The position numbers and the translations under genes are program-made. A DNA stretch of 64,000 nt, from contig NZ_CP042997.1 in NCBI RefSeq assembly GCF_008087625.1, forward strand, positions 9,982,001 through 10,046,000, read 5' to 3'. A model generated the notes under the pieces. That model searched no databases. It was not told the origin of the DNA and saw only the letters and a program-made list of their open reading frames with translations. Below, in pieces: positions 8,570-16,613 of this stretch. The number at the start of each line of letters is the position of its first letter. The stretch's first letter is position 1. This stretch comes from Aquisphaera giovannonii (lineage in GTDB: Bacteria; Planctomycetota; Planctomycetia; Isosphaerales; Isosphaeraceae).

Positions 8570-9004
8570 GTGCTCTATTATCTGGATACCGTCATCGTCA
8601 TCTACGCCGTCGAGGGCGACCCATCCGACCAGCAGCGTGCCTTGAACCACCTTGCGATGCTCGAGCAGGCCGGCCACCGTTTCGCCATCAGCGATCTGAG
8701 CCGTACGGAATGCCTGGCACCGGTTCTCGGCCCGGGGGAAGGCCAGCGTTGCTCGGATTTCTTCCGATTCTTCCACGGCCCGAACGTGCGGAGCCTGGGC
8801 CTGACTTCCGCAACCTACGACCGGGCCGCCGCCATCCGGGGGGGCCACACCTATCCGGCAACTCCGCCCGCCATGCCGAGGCGCTATGGGCTGGCCGACG
8901 CACTCCACCTGGCGGTCGCGATCGAGGCCGGCTGCGATGCCTTCCTGACGAACGACCACCAGCTATCGAGCTTCCTCGATATCGCGGTCGAAGTGCTCCC
9001 GTGA
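8570..9004 (+). CDS. VapC-like PIN-domain ribonuclease toxin
   Basis: A 144-residue protein with GTG start at 8570, immediately after the antitoxin stop. PIN-domain hallmarks are visible: the first acidic residue in YYLDTVIVIYAVEG, a central acidic SDLSRTECL, and the C-terminal GLADALHLAVAIEAGCDAFLTNDHQL with the conserved aspartates that bind Mg2+ or Mn2+. The family cleaves tRNA or other RNAs when not held by its antitoxin. Length and motif spacing are those of an intact VapC-type toxin. It is a stand-alone two-gene module between the macro-domain remnant and the first PSD1 gene. Confidence 0.88.
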   Translation: MLYYLDTVIVIYAVEGDPSDQQRALNHLAMLEQAGHRFAISDLSRTECLAPVLGPGEGQRCSDFFRFFHGPNVRSLGLTSATYDRAAAIRGGHTYPATPPAMPRRYGLADALHLAVAIEAGCDAFLTNDHQLSSFLDIAVEVLP

Positions 9005-9275
9005 GCCCCATCCCGGATGATGGGGTACTCGACGACTTACGGCCGTTCCTGCAATCGCTCGACCGGCTCGCCGACCGCGATTCACTTCGCACATCCCCGC
9101 CGGGAGGGATGTTCCCGACCTCGCGCCGGCGCTTCCCGCCCGTGCCGCGATGGTTTAGGATGACAGGATAGCCCCGATCGTCGTGCCCGCCCCGATCCGA
9201 CCCAGGCGAACCTCCCCCCTGCCCGGCCCGCTCCGTCCGGTACGAAACGACCGACCCGAGACGCAGGATTCCGCC

Positions 9276-11855
9276 ATGACATCGCAGAAGTCCCTCCGGA
9301 CCCAGTGGAACAACCTGCTGGTCGCGTCCCTCGCGCTCGGGCTTGCCTCCTCGACGGCCCGCGCGGCGGAGCCGACCGAGAATGTCGCGCCGGCCGTGCC
9401 CGCCCGGGTCGAATTCAACCGCGACGTCCGCCCGATCCTCTCGGACAGCTGCTTCCTCTGCCACGGCCCGGACAAGGGCCGGCGCAAGGGCGACCTGCGG
9501 CTCGACCTCCGCGACGAGGCGATCAAGGCCGAGGCCCTCGTCCCGGGGAAGCCGGACGAGAGTGCGCTCGTCGAGCGGATCCTCAGCGACGACCCCGGCG
9601 AGATCATGCCGCCGCCGAAGTCGAACAAGACGCTGGACGCACGGCAGAAGGAGATCCTCAAGCGCTGGGTGCAGCAGGGCGCCGAGTATCAGAAGCACTG
9701 GTCGTACGAGAAGCCGGTCAAGGCGGAGGTCCCCGCCGGCCGGAACGCCGTCGACGTGCTGGTCCGGCGCCGGCTCGCCGAGGTCGGGCTGAAGGCCTCG
9801 CCCGAGGCCGACCGCCGCACCCTCATCCGGCGGCTGTCGTCCGACCTGACCGGCCTGCCCCCATCGCCCGAGGAAGTGAAGGCGTTCGTCGAGGACACGT
9901 CGCCCGGGGCCTATGAGCGCCTCGTCGACCGGCTGATGGCCAGCCCCCACTACGGCGAGCGGATGGCGATCGGCTGGCTGGACGTCGTCCGGTTCGCCGA
10001 CACGATCGGCTACCACAGCGACAACCCGCGCAACGTCTGGCCCTACCGCGACTGGGTCATCCGGAGCTTCAACGACAACAAGCCCTTCGACCGCTTCACG
10101 ATCGAGCAGGTCGCCGGCGACCTCCTGCCCGACGCCAGCACCGAGACCCGCGTCGGCTCGGCGTTCAATCGCCTGCTGCTGACCACCGAGGAGGGGGGCG
10201 CCCAGCCGAAGGACTACGAGGCCCGCATGCTGACCGACCGCGTCCGCGCCGTCGGGGCGGCGTGGCTGGGCCAGACCACCGGCTGCGCCCAGTGCCACGA
10301 CCACAAGTTCGACCCGATCACGATGCGGGACTTCTACTCGCTGGGGGCGTTCTTCGCCGACATCCGGGAACCCATCATCGGCCACCGCGAGGACGGCATG
10401 GCCGTCGCCTCGGCCGAGGACCAGAAAACCCTCGCGAAGCTCGACGCCGCCGTCGCCGCGGCGAAGGAGCGGCTGGAGGCCTCGGCCCCCCAGCTCGACC
10501 TGGCCCAGGCCCAGTGGGAGGCGGACCTGTCCCGCTACGGCGTCACCCTGCCCGAGCTCGCTCGCGACGCGAAGGCCACGCCCGCCGAGAAGGCGGCCGC
10601 GCGGGCCGTCCAGGCGGCGATCAAGAAGGATGCCAAGGCGCGGGCCTCGAAGGAGCGGGAGGCGGTCCGGTCCTATTTCCGGTCGAAGGCCACGCCGCTC
10701 TTCGCCGCCGAGCGAGAGGCCGTCGCCCATGCCGAGCGCGAGCGCCAGGCGTTCGTCGACGGCCTGCCGAAGTGCCTGGTGAGCGTCCGCAGCGCCAGCC
10801 CGCGGACCGTCCGCATCCTGCCGCGCGGCGACTGGATGAACGAGACGGGCGAGGTGGTCAAGCCGGCCTTGCCTGGCTACCTGCCGCAGCCGCGGGACGC
10901 CGGGCGCGACCTGACGCGCCTGGACCTGGCCCGGTGGCTCGTCTCGCGGGAGAACCCGCTCACCGCCCGCACGGTCGCGAACCGGATCTGGAAGCAGTTC
11001 TTCGGCGAGGGGCTGAGCCGGCGGCTCGACGACCTCGGCGCCCAGGGCGAGCCCCCGGCGAACCCCGCGCTGCTCGACTGGCTGGCGTGCGAGTTCATGG
11101 ACAGCGGCTGGGACGTGAAGCACATCGTCCGCACGATCGTCACGAGCGAGACCTACCGGCAAACGTCCGTCGCGACGCCGGAGCTCCTCGCCGCCGACCC
11201 GCTCAACCGCGAGCTGGCCCGGCAGGGCGCCTTCCGCGTGGACGCGGAGCTCGTCCGCGACAACGCCCTGGCGATCTCCGGCCTGCTCGCGGCGACGATC
11301 GGCGGGCCCAGCGTGAAGCCGTACCAGCCCGCGGGATACTGGGAGAACCTCAACTTCCCGCCGCGCGAGTACGAGGCCGACCGGGGCGACGCCCAGCACC
11401 GCCGGGGCCTCTACACCTGGTGGCAGCGCACGTTCCTGCACCCGAGCCTGCTGGCCTTCGACGCCCCCAGCCGCGAGGAATGCTGCGCCGAGCGGAACCG
11501 CTCGAACATCCCCCAGCAGGCGCTCGTCCTCCTCAACGACCCGACCTACGTCGAGGCCGCCCGCGCCTTCGCCGCGCGGGTGCTCCGCGAGTGCTCGGGC
11601 CGGCCCGAGGATCGGCTCAACAGGGCCTGGCAGCTCGCCCTCCAGCGCGTCCCCGAGTCGTCCGAGGCGGAGGTCGCCCGCAAGCTGCTCGAGACGCATC
11701 TGGCCGAATACCGGTCGAACCCGGCCGCCGCCCGCGCCCTGATCTCGACCGGGGATGCCCCGGTGCCCGGGGACCTCGACGCCGCCGAGCTCGCGGCCTG
11801 GACCCACGTCGCCCGCGTGCTGCTCAACCTCCACGAGACGGTCACGAGGTCGTGA
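9276..11855 (+). CDS. PSD1-type protein with PSCyt1, DUF1549 and DUF1553 domains
   Basis: An 859-residue exported protein starting at ATG 9276 (MTSQKSLRTQWNN) with a signal peptide ending near SSTARA. Residues about 50-110 form the planctomycete cytochrome C-like PSCyt1 domain with haem-binding CFLCHG. Residues about 165-370 are DUF1549 (DLTGLPPSPEEV, MASPHYGERMAIGWLDVVRFADT), with a second CxxCH at CAQCHDHKFDP. The C-terminal third is DUF1553/PSD1 (LVSRENPLTARTVANRIWKQ). Compared with the other two copies in this window (1,098 and 1,016 residues) it lacks a LamG-like insert and has a charged helical linker instead. The downstream DUF1501 gene starts 4 nt after its stop, so the two form an operon. 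The biochemical role of PSD1 proteins is unproven. Confidence 0.93.
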   Translation: MTSQKSLRTQWNNLLVASLALGLASSTARAAEPTENVAPAVPARVEFNRDVRPILSDSCFLCHGPDKGRRKGDLRLDLRDEAIKAEALVPGKPDESALVERILSDDPGEIMPPPKSNKTLDARQKEILKRWVQQGAEYQKHWSYEKPVKAEVPAGRNAVDVLVRRRLAEVGLKASPEADRRTLIRRLSSDLTGLPPSPEEVKAFVEDTSPGAYERLVDRLMASPHYGERMAIGWLDVVRFADTIGYHSDNPRNVWPYRDWVIRSFNDNKPFDRFTIEQVAGDLLPDASTETRVGSAFNRLLLTTEEGGAQPKDYEARMLTDRVRAVGAAWLGQTTGCAQCHDHKFDPITMRDFYSLGAFFADIREPIIGHREDGMAVASAEDQKTLAKLDAAVAAAKERLEASAPQLDLAQAQWEADLSRYGVTLPELARDAKATPAEKAAARAVQAAIKKDAKARASKEREAVRSYFRSKATPLFAAEREAVAHAERERQAFVDGLPKCLVSVRSASPRTVRILPRGDWMNETGEVVKPALPGYLPQPRDAGRDLTRLDLARWLVSRENPLTARTVANRIWKQFFGEGLSRRLDDLGAQGEPPANPALLDWLACEFMDSGWDVKHIVRTIVTSETYRQTSVATPELLAADPLNRELARQGAFRVDAELVRDNALAISGLLAATIGGPSVKPYQPAGYWENLNFPPREYEADRGDAQHRRGLYTWWQRTFLHPSLLAFDAPSREECCAERNRSNIPQQALVLLNDPTYVEAARAFAARVLRECSGRPEDRLNRAWQLALQRVPESSEAEVARKLLETHLAEYRSNPAAARALISTGDAPVPGDLDAAELAAWTHVARVLLNLHETVTRS

Positions 11856-11859
11856 AGCG

Positions 11860-13299
11860 ATGACGACGCATCTGGATCCCGCGGGCACTTCGGTCCATCG
11901 CCGGGCCTTCCTCGGCCGCGCGACGCAGGGCGTCGGCGCGGTCGCGCTCGCCTCGCTGCTCGACCCGATGCTCCTCCGGGCCGGGGACGTGCCGCCGCGG
12001 GGACCCTCCGCCCCGGCCCCGCCGCGGAAGGCGAAGCGGGTCATCTGGCTGACCATGGCGGGCGGGCCGTCGCAGTTCGAGACGTTCGACCCCAAGCCCG
12101 CCCTGGGCCGCATGGACGGCCGGCCCATGCCCGACTCGTTCACGCGGGGTCAGCAGCTCGCCCAGCTCCAGGGGCAGCAGCTCGTCTGCCTCGCGCCGAT
12201 GTTCGGGTTCCGGAGGTGCGGCCGGAACGGCACCGAGGTCAGCGAGCTCTTCCCGCACATCGGGTCGGTGATCGACGAGGTCTGCCTGGTGCGCTCGATG
12301 ACCACCGAGGCGATCAACCACGACCCGGCGCACATGTTCATGAACACCGGCTCGCAGATCGCAGGCCGGCCCAGCATGGGCGCCTGGGTCACCTACGGCC
12401 TCGGCTCCGACGCCCAGGACCTCCCCGGATTCGTCGTCATGATCTCGACCGGCAAGGGCCGATCGCCCCAGCCGATCGCCGCGAGGCAGTGGGGCAGCGG
12501 ATTCCTGCCCGGCCGGTTCCAGGGCGTGCCGGTCCGGGGGCAAGGTGAGGCCGTGCACTACCTGGCCAACCCCGGCGGGGTCACTCGCGAGCAGCAGCGG
12601 GCCGACGTCGAGGCGATCAACGCGCTGAACGCCCGGCACGACGCTTCCGTGCACGACCCCGAGGTCGCCGTCCGGATCGCCCAGTACGAGATGGCGTTCC
12701 GGATGCAGGCCGGCGTCCCCGAGCTGACCGACGTCCGCGGCGAGTCCCGGGGCACGCTGGAGCTCTACGGGTGCGAGCCGGGCGACGGCTCGTTCGCCTC
12801 GAATTGCCTGCTGGCCCGCCGCATGGCGGAGCGAGGGGTGCGGTTCATCCAGCTCTACCACCGGGACTGGGACCACCACAGCCTGCTCCGCGAGGAGCTG
12901 CCCCTCCGCGCCCGCGAGGTGGACCGGGCCTGCATGGCCCTGATCACCGACCTGAAGCGGCGGGGCATGCTCGACGAGACGCTCATCGTCTGGACGGGCG
13001 AATTCGGCCGCACGCCGATGTCCCAGTCGAACAAGGGGCCCGTCGGCCGCGACCATCACAACAAGGCGATGTCGATGTGGCTCGCCGGCGCGGGCATCAA
13101 GCCCGGGATCGTCCACGGGGCCACCGACGAGCTGGGCTACGCGGCCGTGGACAAGGCCTGCACGGTGCACGACCTCCACGCCACGATGCTGCACCAGCTG
13201 GGCATCGACCACGAGTCGTTCCGCGTCAAGTTCCAGGGCCTCGACGCCAAGCTCACCGGCGTCGAGCCCGCCAGCGTCATCAAGGACATCCTGGTCTGA
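11860..13299 (+). CDS. DUF1501 (sulfatase-like fold) exported protein, copy 1 of a tandem pair
   Basis: A 479-residue protein with ATG at 11860, 4 nt after the PSD1 stop. The leader RRAFLGRATQGVGAVALASL is a Tat-like signal. Landmarks of DUF1501 follow: VIWLTMAGGPSQFETFDPKP, INHDPAHMFMNTGSQIAGRP, FGRTPMSQ and the C-terminal [14 protein letters not shown]. The family shares the alkaline phosphatase/sulfatase fold but lacks the formylglycine cysteine, and its substrate is unknown. It is closely related to the next gene, with long identical nucleotide stretches, for example around 12250-12440 and 13705-13880. Confidence 0.93.
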   Translation: MTTHLDPAGTSVHRRAFLGRATQGVGAVALASLLDPMLLRAGDVPPRGPSAPAPPRKAKRVIWLTMAGGPSQFETFDPKPALGRMDGRPMPDSFTRGQQLAQLQGQQLVCLAPMFGFRRCGRNGTEVSELFPHIGSVIDEVCLVRSMTTEAINHDPAHMFMNTGSQIAGRPSMGAWVTYGLGSDAQDLPGFVVMISTGKGRSPQPIAARQWGSGFLPGRFQGVPVRGQGEAVHYLANPGGVTREQQRADVEAINALNARHDASVHDPEVAVRIAQYEMAFRMQAGVPELTDVRGESRGTLELYGCEPGDGSFASNCLLARRMAERGVRFIQLYHRDWDHHSLLREELPLRAREVDRACMALITDLKRRGMLDETLIVWTGEFGRTPMSQSNKGPVGRDHHNKAMSMWLAGAGIKPGIVHGATDELGYAAVDKACTVHDLHATMLHQLGIDHESFRVKFQGLDAKLTGVEPASVIKDILV

Positions 13300-13322
13300 T
13301 CGACCACGAGGGCCGCCCCGCG

Positions 13323-14741
13323 ATGAGACCGCTCCCGTACACCGCCCTGCACCGCCGCGCGTTCCTGGGCAGGACTTCGAAGGGCCTGGGCTCCGTCGCG
13401 TTGGCCTCGCTCCTGGGCCCGTCCGGCGTGCGCGCCGACGCGAGCCGAGGGGTGCTCGGCACGCTGCCCCTGCCCCGGAAGGCCACCCGAGTCATCTGGC
13501 TGACGATGGCGGGCGGGCCGTCGCACCTGGAGACGTTCGACCCCAAGCCGACGCTCGCCCGGATGCACGGCAAGCCGATGCCCGAGAGCTTCACGAGGGG
13601 CCAGATGCTCGCCCAGCTCCAGGGGCAGGAGCTCAAGTGCTTCGGCCCGCAGCACCCCTTCAAGGCGTTCGGCAAGGAACGCACCGAGATCTGCGCCCTG
13701 TTCCCGCACATCGGGTCGGTGATCGACGAGGTCTGCCTGGTCCGCTCGATGACCACCGAGGCGATCAACCACGACCCGGCCCACATGTTCATGAACACCG
13801 GCTCGCAGATCGCCGGTCGGCCCAGCATGGGCGCCTGGGTCACCTACGGCCTCGGCTCCGACGCCCAGGACCTACCCGGATTCGTCGTGCTGACGTCGCT
13901 GGGCCAGGGGGGCCAGAACCAGCCGATCGCGGCCCGGCAGTGGAGCAGCGGGTTCCTGCCGAGCCGCCACCAGGGGGTGCAGCTCCGGGCCAAGGGGGAC
14001 CCGGTCCTGTACCTGACCGACCCGCCCGGCGTCTCCCGCGAGCAGCAGGGCGCCGACGTCGCCGCGATCAACACGCTGAACGCCCATCACGCCGCGTCGG
14101 TCCACGACCCGGAGGTCGCCACCCGCGTCGCCCAGTACGAGATGGCCTTCCAGATGCAGGCCAGCGTGCCGAGGCTGATGGACGTGGCCGGCGAGTCCCG
14201 GAGCACGCTGGAGCTCTACGGGTGCGAGCCGGGCGACGGCTCGTTCGCCTCCAACTGCCTGCTCGCCCGCCGCCTCGCCGAGCGCGGGGTGCGGTTCATC
14301 CAGCTCTACCACAAGGACTGGGACCACCACGGCGGCGTCAAGGAGGGGATCGCCCTGAAGGCCAAGGAGATCGACCGGGCCTGCATGGCCCTGATCGTGG
14401 ACCTGAAGCGCCGGGGCATGCTGGACGACATCCTGGTCGTCTGGGCCGGCGAGTTCGGCCGCACCCCGATGTCCCAGGGCGGCGACGGCCGCGACCACCA
14501 CAACAAGGCCATGTCCGTCTGGCTCGCCGGCGCCGGCGTCCGCGGGGGGATGGTCTACGGCGCGTCCGACGAGCTGGGCTACGCGGCGGTGGACAAGGTC
14601 TGCACGGTGCACGACCTGCATGCCACGATGCTCCACCAGCTCGGCATCGACCACGAGACCTTCCGCGTCAAGTTCCAGGGCCTCGACGCCAAGCTCACCG
14701 GCGTCGAGCCCGCCAATGTCATCAAGGGCATCTTGAGTTGA
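13323..14741 (+). CDS. DUF1501 exported protein, copy 2 of the tandem pair
   Basis: A 472-residue paralog of the preceding gene, starting at ATG 13323, 23 nt after its stop. The Tat-like leader RRAFLGRTSKGLGSVALASL and all family motifs are kept ([54 protein letters not shown]). The middle section differs most (TSLGQGGQNQPIAARQWSSG), so substrate specificity may have diverged. Tandem paralogy at this level suggests a recent duplication. A third, truncated copy of only the last ~46 codons lies at 15449-15586. Confidence 0.93.
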   Translation: MRPLPYTALHRRAFLGRTSKGLGSVALASLLGPSGVRADASRGVLGTLPLPRKATRVIWLTMAGGPSHLETFDPKPTLARMHGKPMPESFTRGQMLAQLQGQELKCFGPQHPFKAFGKERTEICALFPHIGSVIDEVCLVRSMTTEAINHDPAHMFMNTGSQIAGRPSMGAWVTYGLGSDAQDLPGFVVLTSLGQGGQNQPIAARQWSSGFLPSRHQGVQLRAKGDPVLYLTDPPGVSREQQGADVAAINTLNAHHAASVHDPEVATRVAQYEMAFQMQASVPRLMDVAGESRSTLELYGCEPGDGSFASNCLLARRLAERGVRFIQLYHKDWDHHGGVKEGIALKAKEIDRACMALIVDLKRRGMLDDILVVWAGEFGRTPMSQGGDGRDHHNKAMSVWLAGAGVRGGMVYGASDELGYAAVDKVCTVHDLHATMLHQLGIDHETFRVKFQGLDAKLTGVEPANVIKGILS

Positions 14742-14744
14742 TCG

Positions 14745-15263
14745 ATGCCGAAGGCCTATCCCTACGTCGGCCCGAAGGAGATCGCCGCGCGGGCTTCCGG
14801 GTCGGTGCCCGGCACGGTCTTCTCTTCGGCCGATGACCTCGCCGCCTGGGTGCAGGCCGCGGAGACATCGAGAGGCCGCGTCACCGCGATGTTCGTCGTG
14901 GATGCGGCGGGGAGGCTCCGCCTGGCCGACCGCCGCAGCGAGCACGTCGCGTGTGCCGGCGGCTCGCCGGTGCTTGCCGCGGGCGAAATCACTCTGTCCA
15001 TCCGCGCCGGCCGCGTCGTCGCGGAGGGGGTGAGCAATCAGTCCACCGGCTATTGCCCCGAGCCCGAATCCTGGCCCGCCGTGTCCGCCGCGCTGGCCGC
15101 GGCGGGCGTTGAGCCCCCCGAGGGATACTCGACCGAGTTGTCGTTCCGTCGCTGCCCTCGTTGCGACCAGATTAACGTGATCAAGGATCAACTCCTCGAG
15201 TGCGCGGTCTGCGGCTCGGCGCTGCCAATGGCCTGGAATCTCGGCCCGGCGACCGAGGTCTGA
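14745..15263 (+). CDS. hypothetical protein with C-terminal zinc ribbon
   Basis: A 172-residue protein starting at ATG 14745, 3 nt after the DUF1501 stop, so it is probably the last gene of the PSD1-DUF1501-DUF1501 operon. The N-terminal ~120 residues have an alternating alpha/beta composition without a recognised motif ([35 protein letters not shown]). The C-terminus has two CxxC knuckles, CPRC and CAVC, spaced 19 residues apart, forming a likely zinc ribbon. There is no signal peptide, so it should be cytoplasmic, unlike its operon partners. Function unknown. Confidence 0.75.
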   Translation: MPKAYPYVGPKEIAARASGSVPGTVFSSADDLAAWVQAAETSRGRVTAMFVVDAAGRLRLADRRSEHVACAGGSPVLAAGEITLSIRAGRVVAEGVSNQSTGYCPEPESWPAVSAALAAAGVEPPEGYSTELSFRRCPRCDQINVIKDQLLECAVCGSALPMAWNLGPATEV

Positions 15264-15333
15264 ACGCCTGCCGTGGGACGAGAGAGTTCCTGGCACCGGC
15301 CCGCCCGCGGCACCGGGGATCGCTCCAGCCATG

Positions 15334-15432
15334 GCTCACCCGGTCGCCGGACAGAGCCGGCTCCCACGGGGCCATCCGCCGACCGAGGTCCGCCCAGTCG
15401 CCGCGCGCAGCCGGCTCCCACAGGGCCCTGCC
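15334..15432 (+). repeat. REP-like repeat, two units
   Basis: Two units of a short dispersed motif, approximately GTCGCCGGGCGGAGCCGGCT followed by CCCAC, at about 15340-15370 and 15397-15427. The core GAGCCGGCTC is palindromic. The same unit occurs at 20118-20252, 57861-57893 and 63564-63692, always in non-coding gaps. Confidence 0.6.
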
Positions 15433-15448
15433 CTTCCCTGTCCGATGC

Positions 15449-15586
15449 ACGGTGCACGACCTGCACGCCACGATGCTCCACCAGCTCGGCATCGACCACG
15501 AGGCCTTCCGCGTCAAGTTCCAGGGCCTCGACGCCATGCTCACCGGCGTCGAGCCCGCCAACGTCATCAAGGGCATCTTGGCCTGA
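15449..15586 (+). pseudogene. 3' stump of a third DUF1501 copy
   Basis: About 138 bp encoding the last ~46 residues of a DUF1501 protein ([20 protein letters not shown] to VIKGILA, then stop). It is nearly identical in nucleotide sequence to positions 14601-14741 of the intact copy. It has no start and no upstream part: the preceding ~185 bp contain REP-like units. The relic was probably produced by unequal recombination or by a duplication that also enclosed the zinc-ribbon gene. Confidence 0.85.
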
Positions 15587-15833
15587 GCATCGCCCGCGGC
15601 CAGCACCACGGCTTGGTCGGGCCGGGCGGGACGATGCCGGCGCGGCCTGCGGGGTGATCACTCCCCGCGTACATCGGCCGACGGTCCTATTGCAGCCTGG
15701 GCATCATCAGCAGCGCCATGAAAGACATCGTCATGATCATGCGGCTCAATTTGCGCAGGAAGGATGAAGTGGCCCCCATTGTCCAGACCACTCGGCCCGG
15801 ATTTTACGTTAAGCCGCGGGACCCTCTCTGCTC

Positions 15834-16613
15834 TCAAGGCCCGACCGCCGCGGCGCCGCGATAGACCTCCGCGGGCGTCCGGTAGCCCAGGGCCTGATGC
15901 GGCCGCTCGTGGTTGTAGAACGAGAACCAGCCGCCCAGCCCGGCCTCCATCTCCATTACATCTGGATATGAATTTAAGTAAACATTTTCGTGTTTCAGTC
16001 ACCGCCACAGCCGCTCGATGAACACGTTGTCCAGCGCACGCCCGCGGCCTTCCATGCTCACCGCCACCCCCGCCTCCTCCAGCCTCCGCGTGAAGGCCCG
16101 CGCCGTGAACCGCGAGCCCTGGTCGGTGTTGAAGACCTCCGGCCGCCCCCCTTCCAGGGCCGCCTCCAATGCCTCCAGGCAGAACCGGCCGTCGAGCGTG
16201 TTCGACAGCCTCCACGACAGGACGAAGCGGCTGTGCCAGTCGATCACCGCCGCCAGGAACATGTAGCCGCCCACAAGGGGCAGGTAGGTCACGTTGGTCG
16301 ACCAGACCTGGTCGCATCGGTCGATCGCCACGTCGCGCAGCAGGTAGGGGTAAATCTTATGGTCGGGGCTCCTCGTGGTGGTCCTCGGCCTCGGGTAGAT
16401 CGCCTCCAGGCCCATGATCCTCATCAGCCGCTGCGCCCGCTTGCGATTGATCGGCTCCCCCAGGGCCGTCAGGTGGGCCGCTATGCGACGGCTGCCGTAG
16501 AACGGCGTGCGCAGGTACTGCTCGTCAATCAAGCGCATCAGCCGAAGGTTCGCCTCGGACTCCGTCGCCGGCTCGTAGTAGAGGCCGGAGCGGTTGAAGC
16601 CCAGAGTTTTTTT
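15834..16613 (-). pseudogene. IS3-family transposase OrfB, inactivated
   Basis: Reading from the insertion point leftward: LGFNRSGLYYEP, then the HTH_21/rve integrase region FYGSRRIAAHL, RVQ-like RAQRLMRIMGLEAIYPRPR, DQVWSTNVTYLPL, EVFNTDQGSRFTA and DNVFIERLWR. In active relatives the first motif is STD; here it is STN, so the first Asp of the DDE triad is lost. Directly after ERLWR an in-frame TGA (15999-16001) replaces what is normally a Ser or Gly codon, and the frame then continues LKHENVYLNSYPDV through GYRTPAEVYRG to the natural stop at 15834. The ~25-30 residues that usually link OrfA and OrfB are also missing at the junction. Confidence 0.87.
16606..16613. repeat. target-site duplication of the ISL3-like element (left)
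   Basis: GTTTTTTT directly borders the left end of the inserted element, and an identical 8-mer borders the right end at 18145-18152. In the host IS3 this is the minus-strand AAAAAAAC, the slippery run at the orfA/orfB junction. Confidence 0.9.

Noticed and set aside
8688-9004. The PIN gene as a fragment
   Set aside because: Both acidic clusters and the full C-terminus are present at normal spacing, so it is complete.
8688-12143. A 1,151-codon minus-strand frame opposite the PIN toxin and PSD1
   Set aside because: Antisense shadow; it crosses several real plus-strand genes with start and stop signals.
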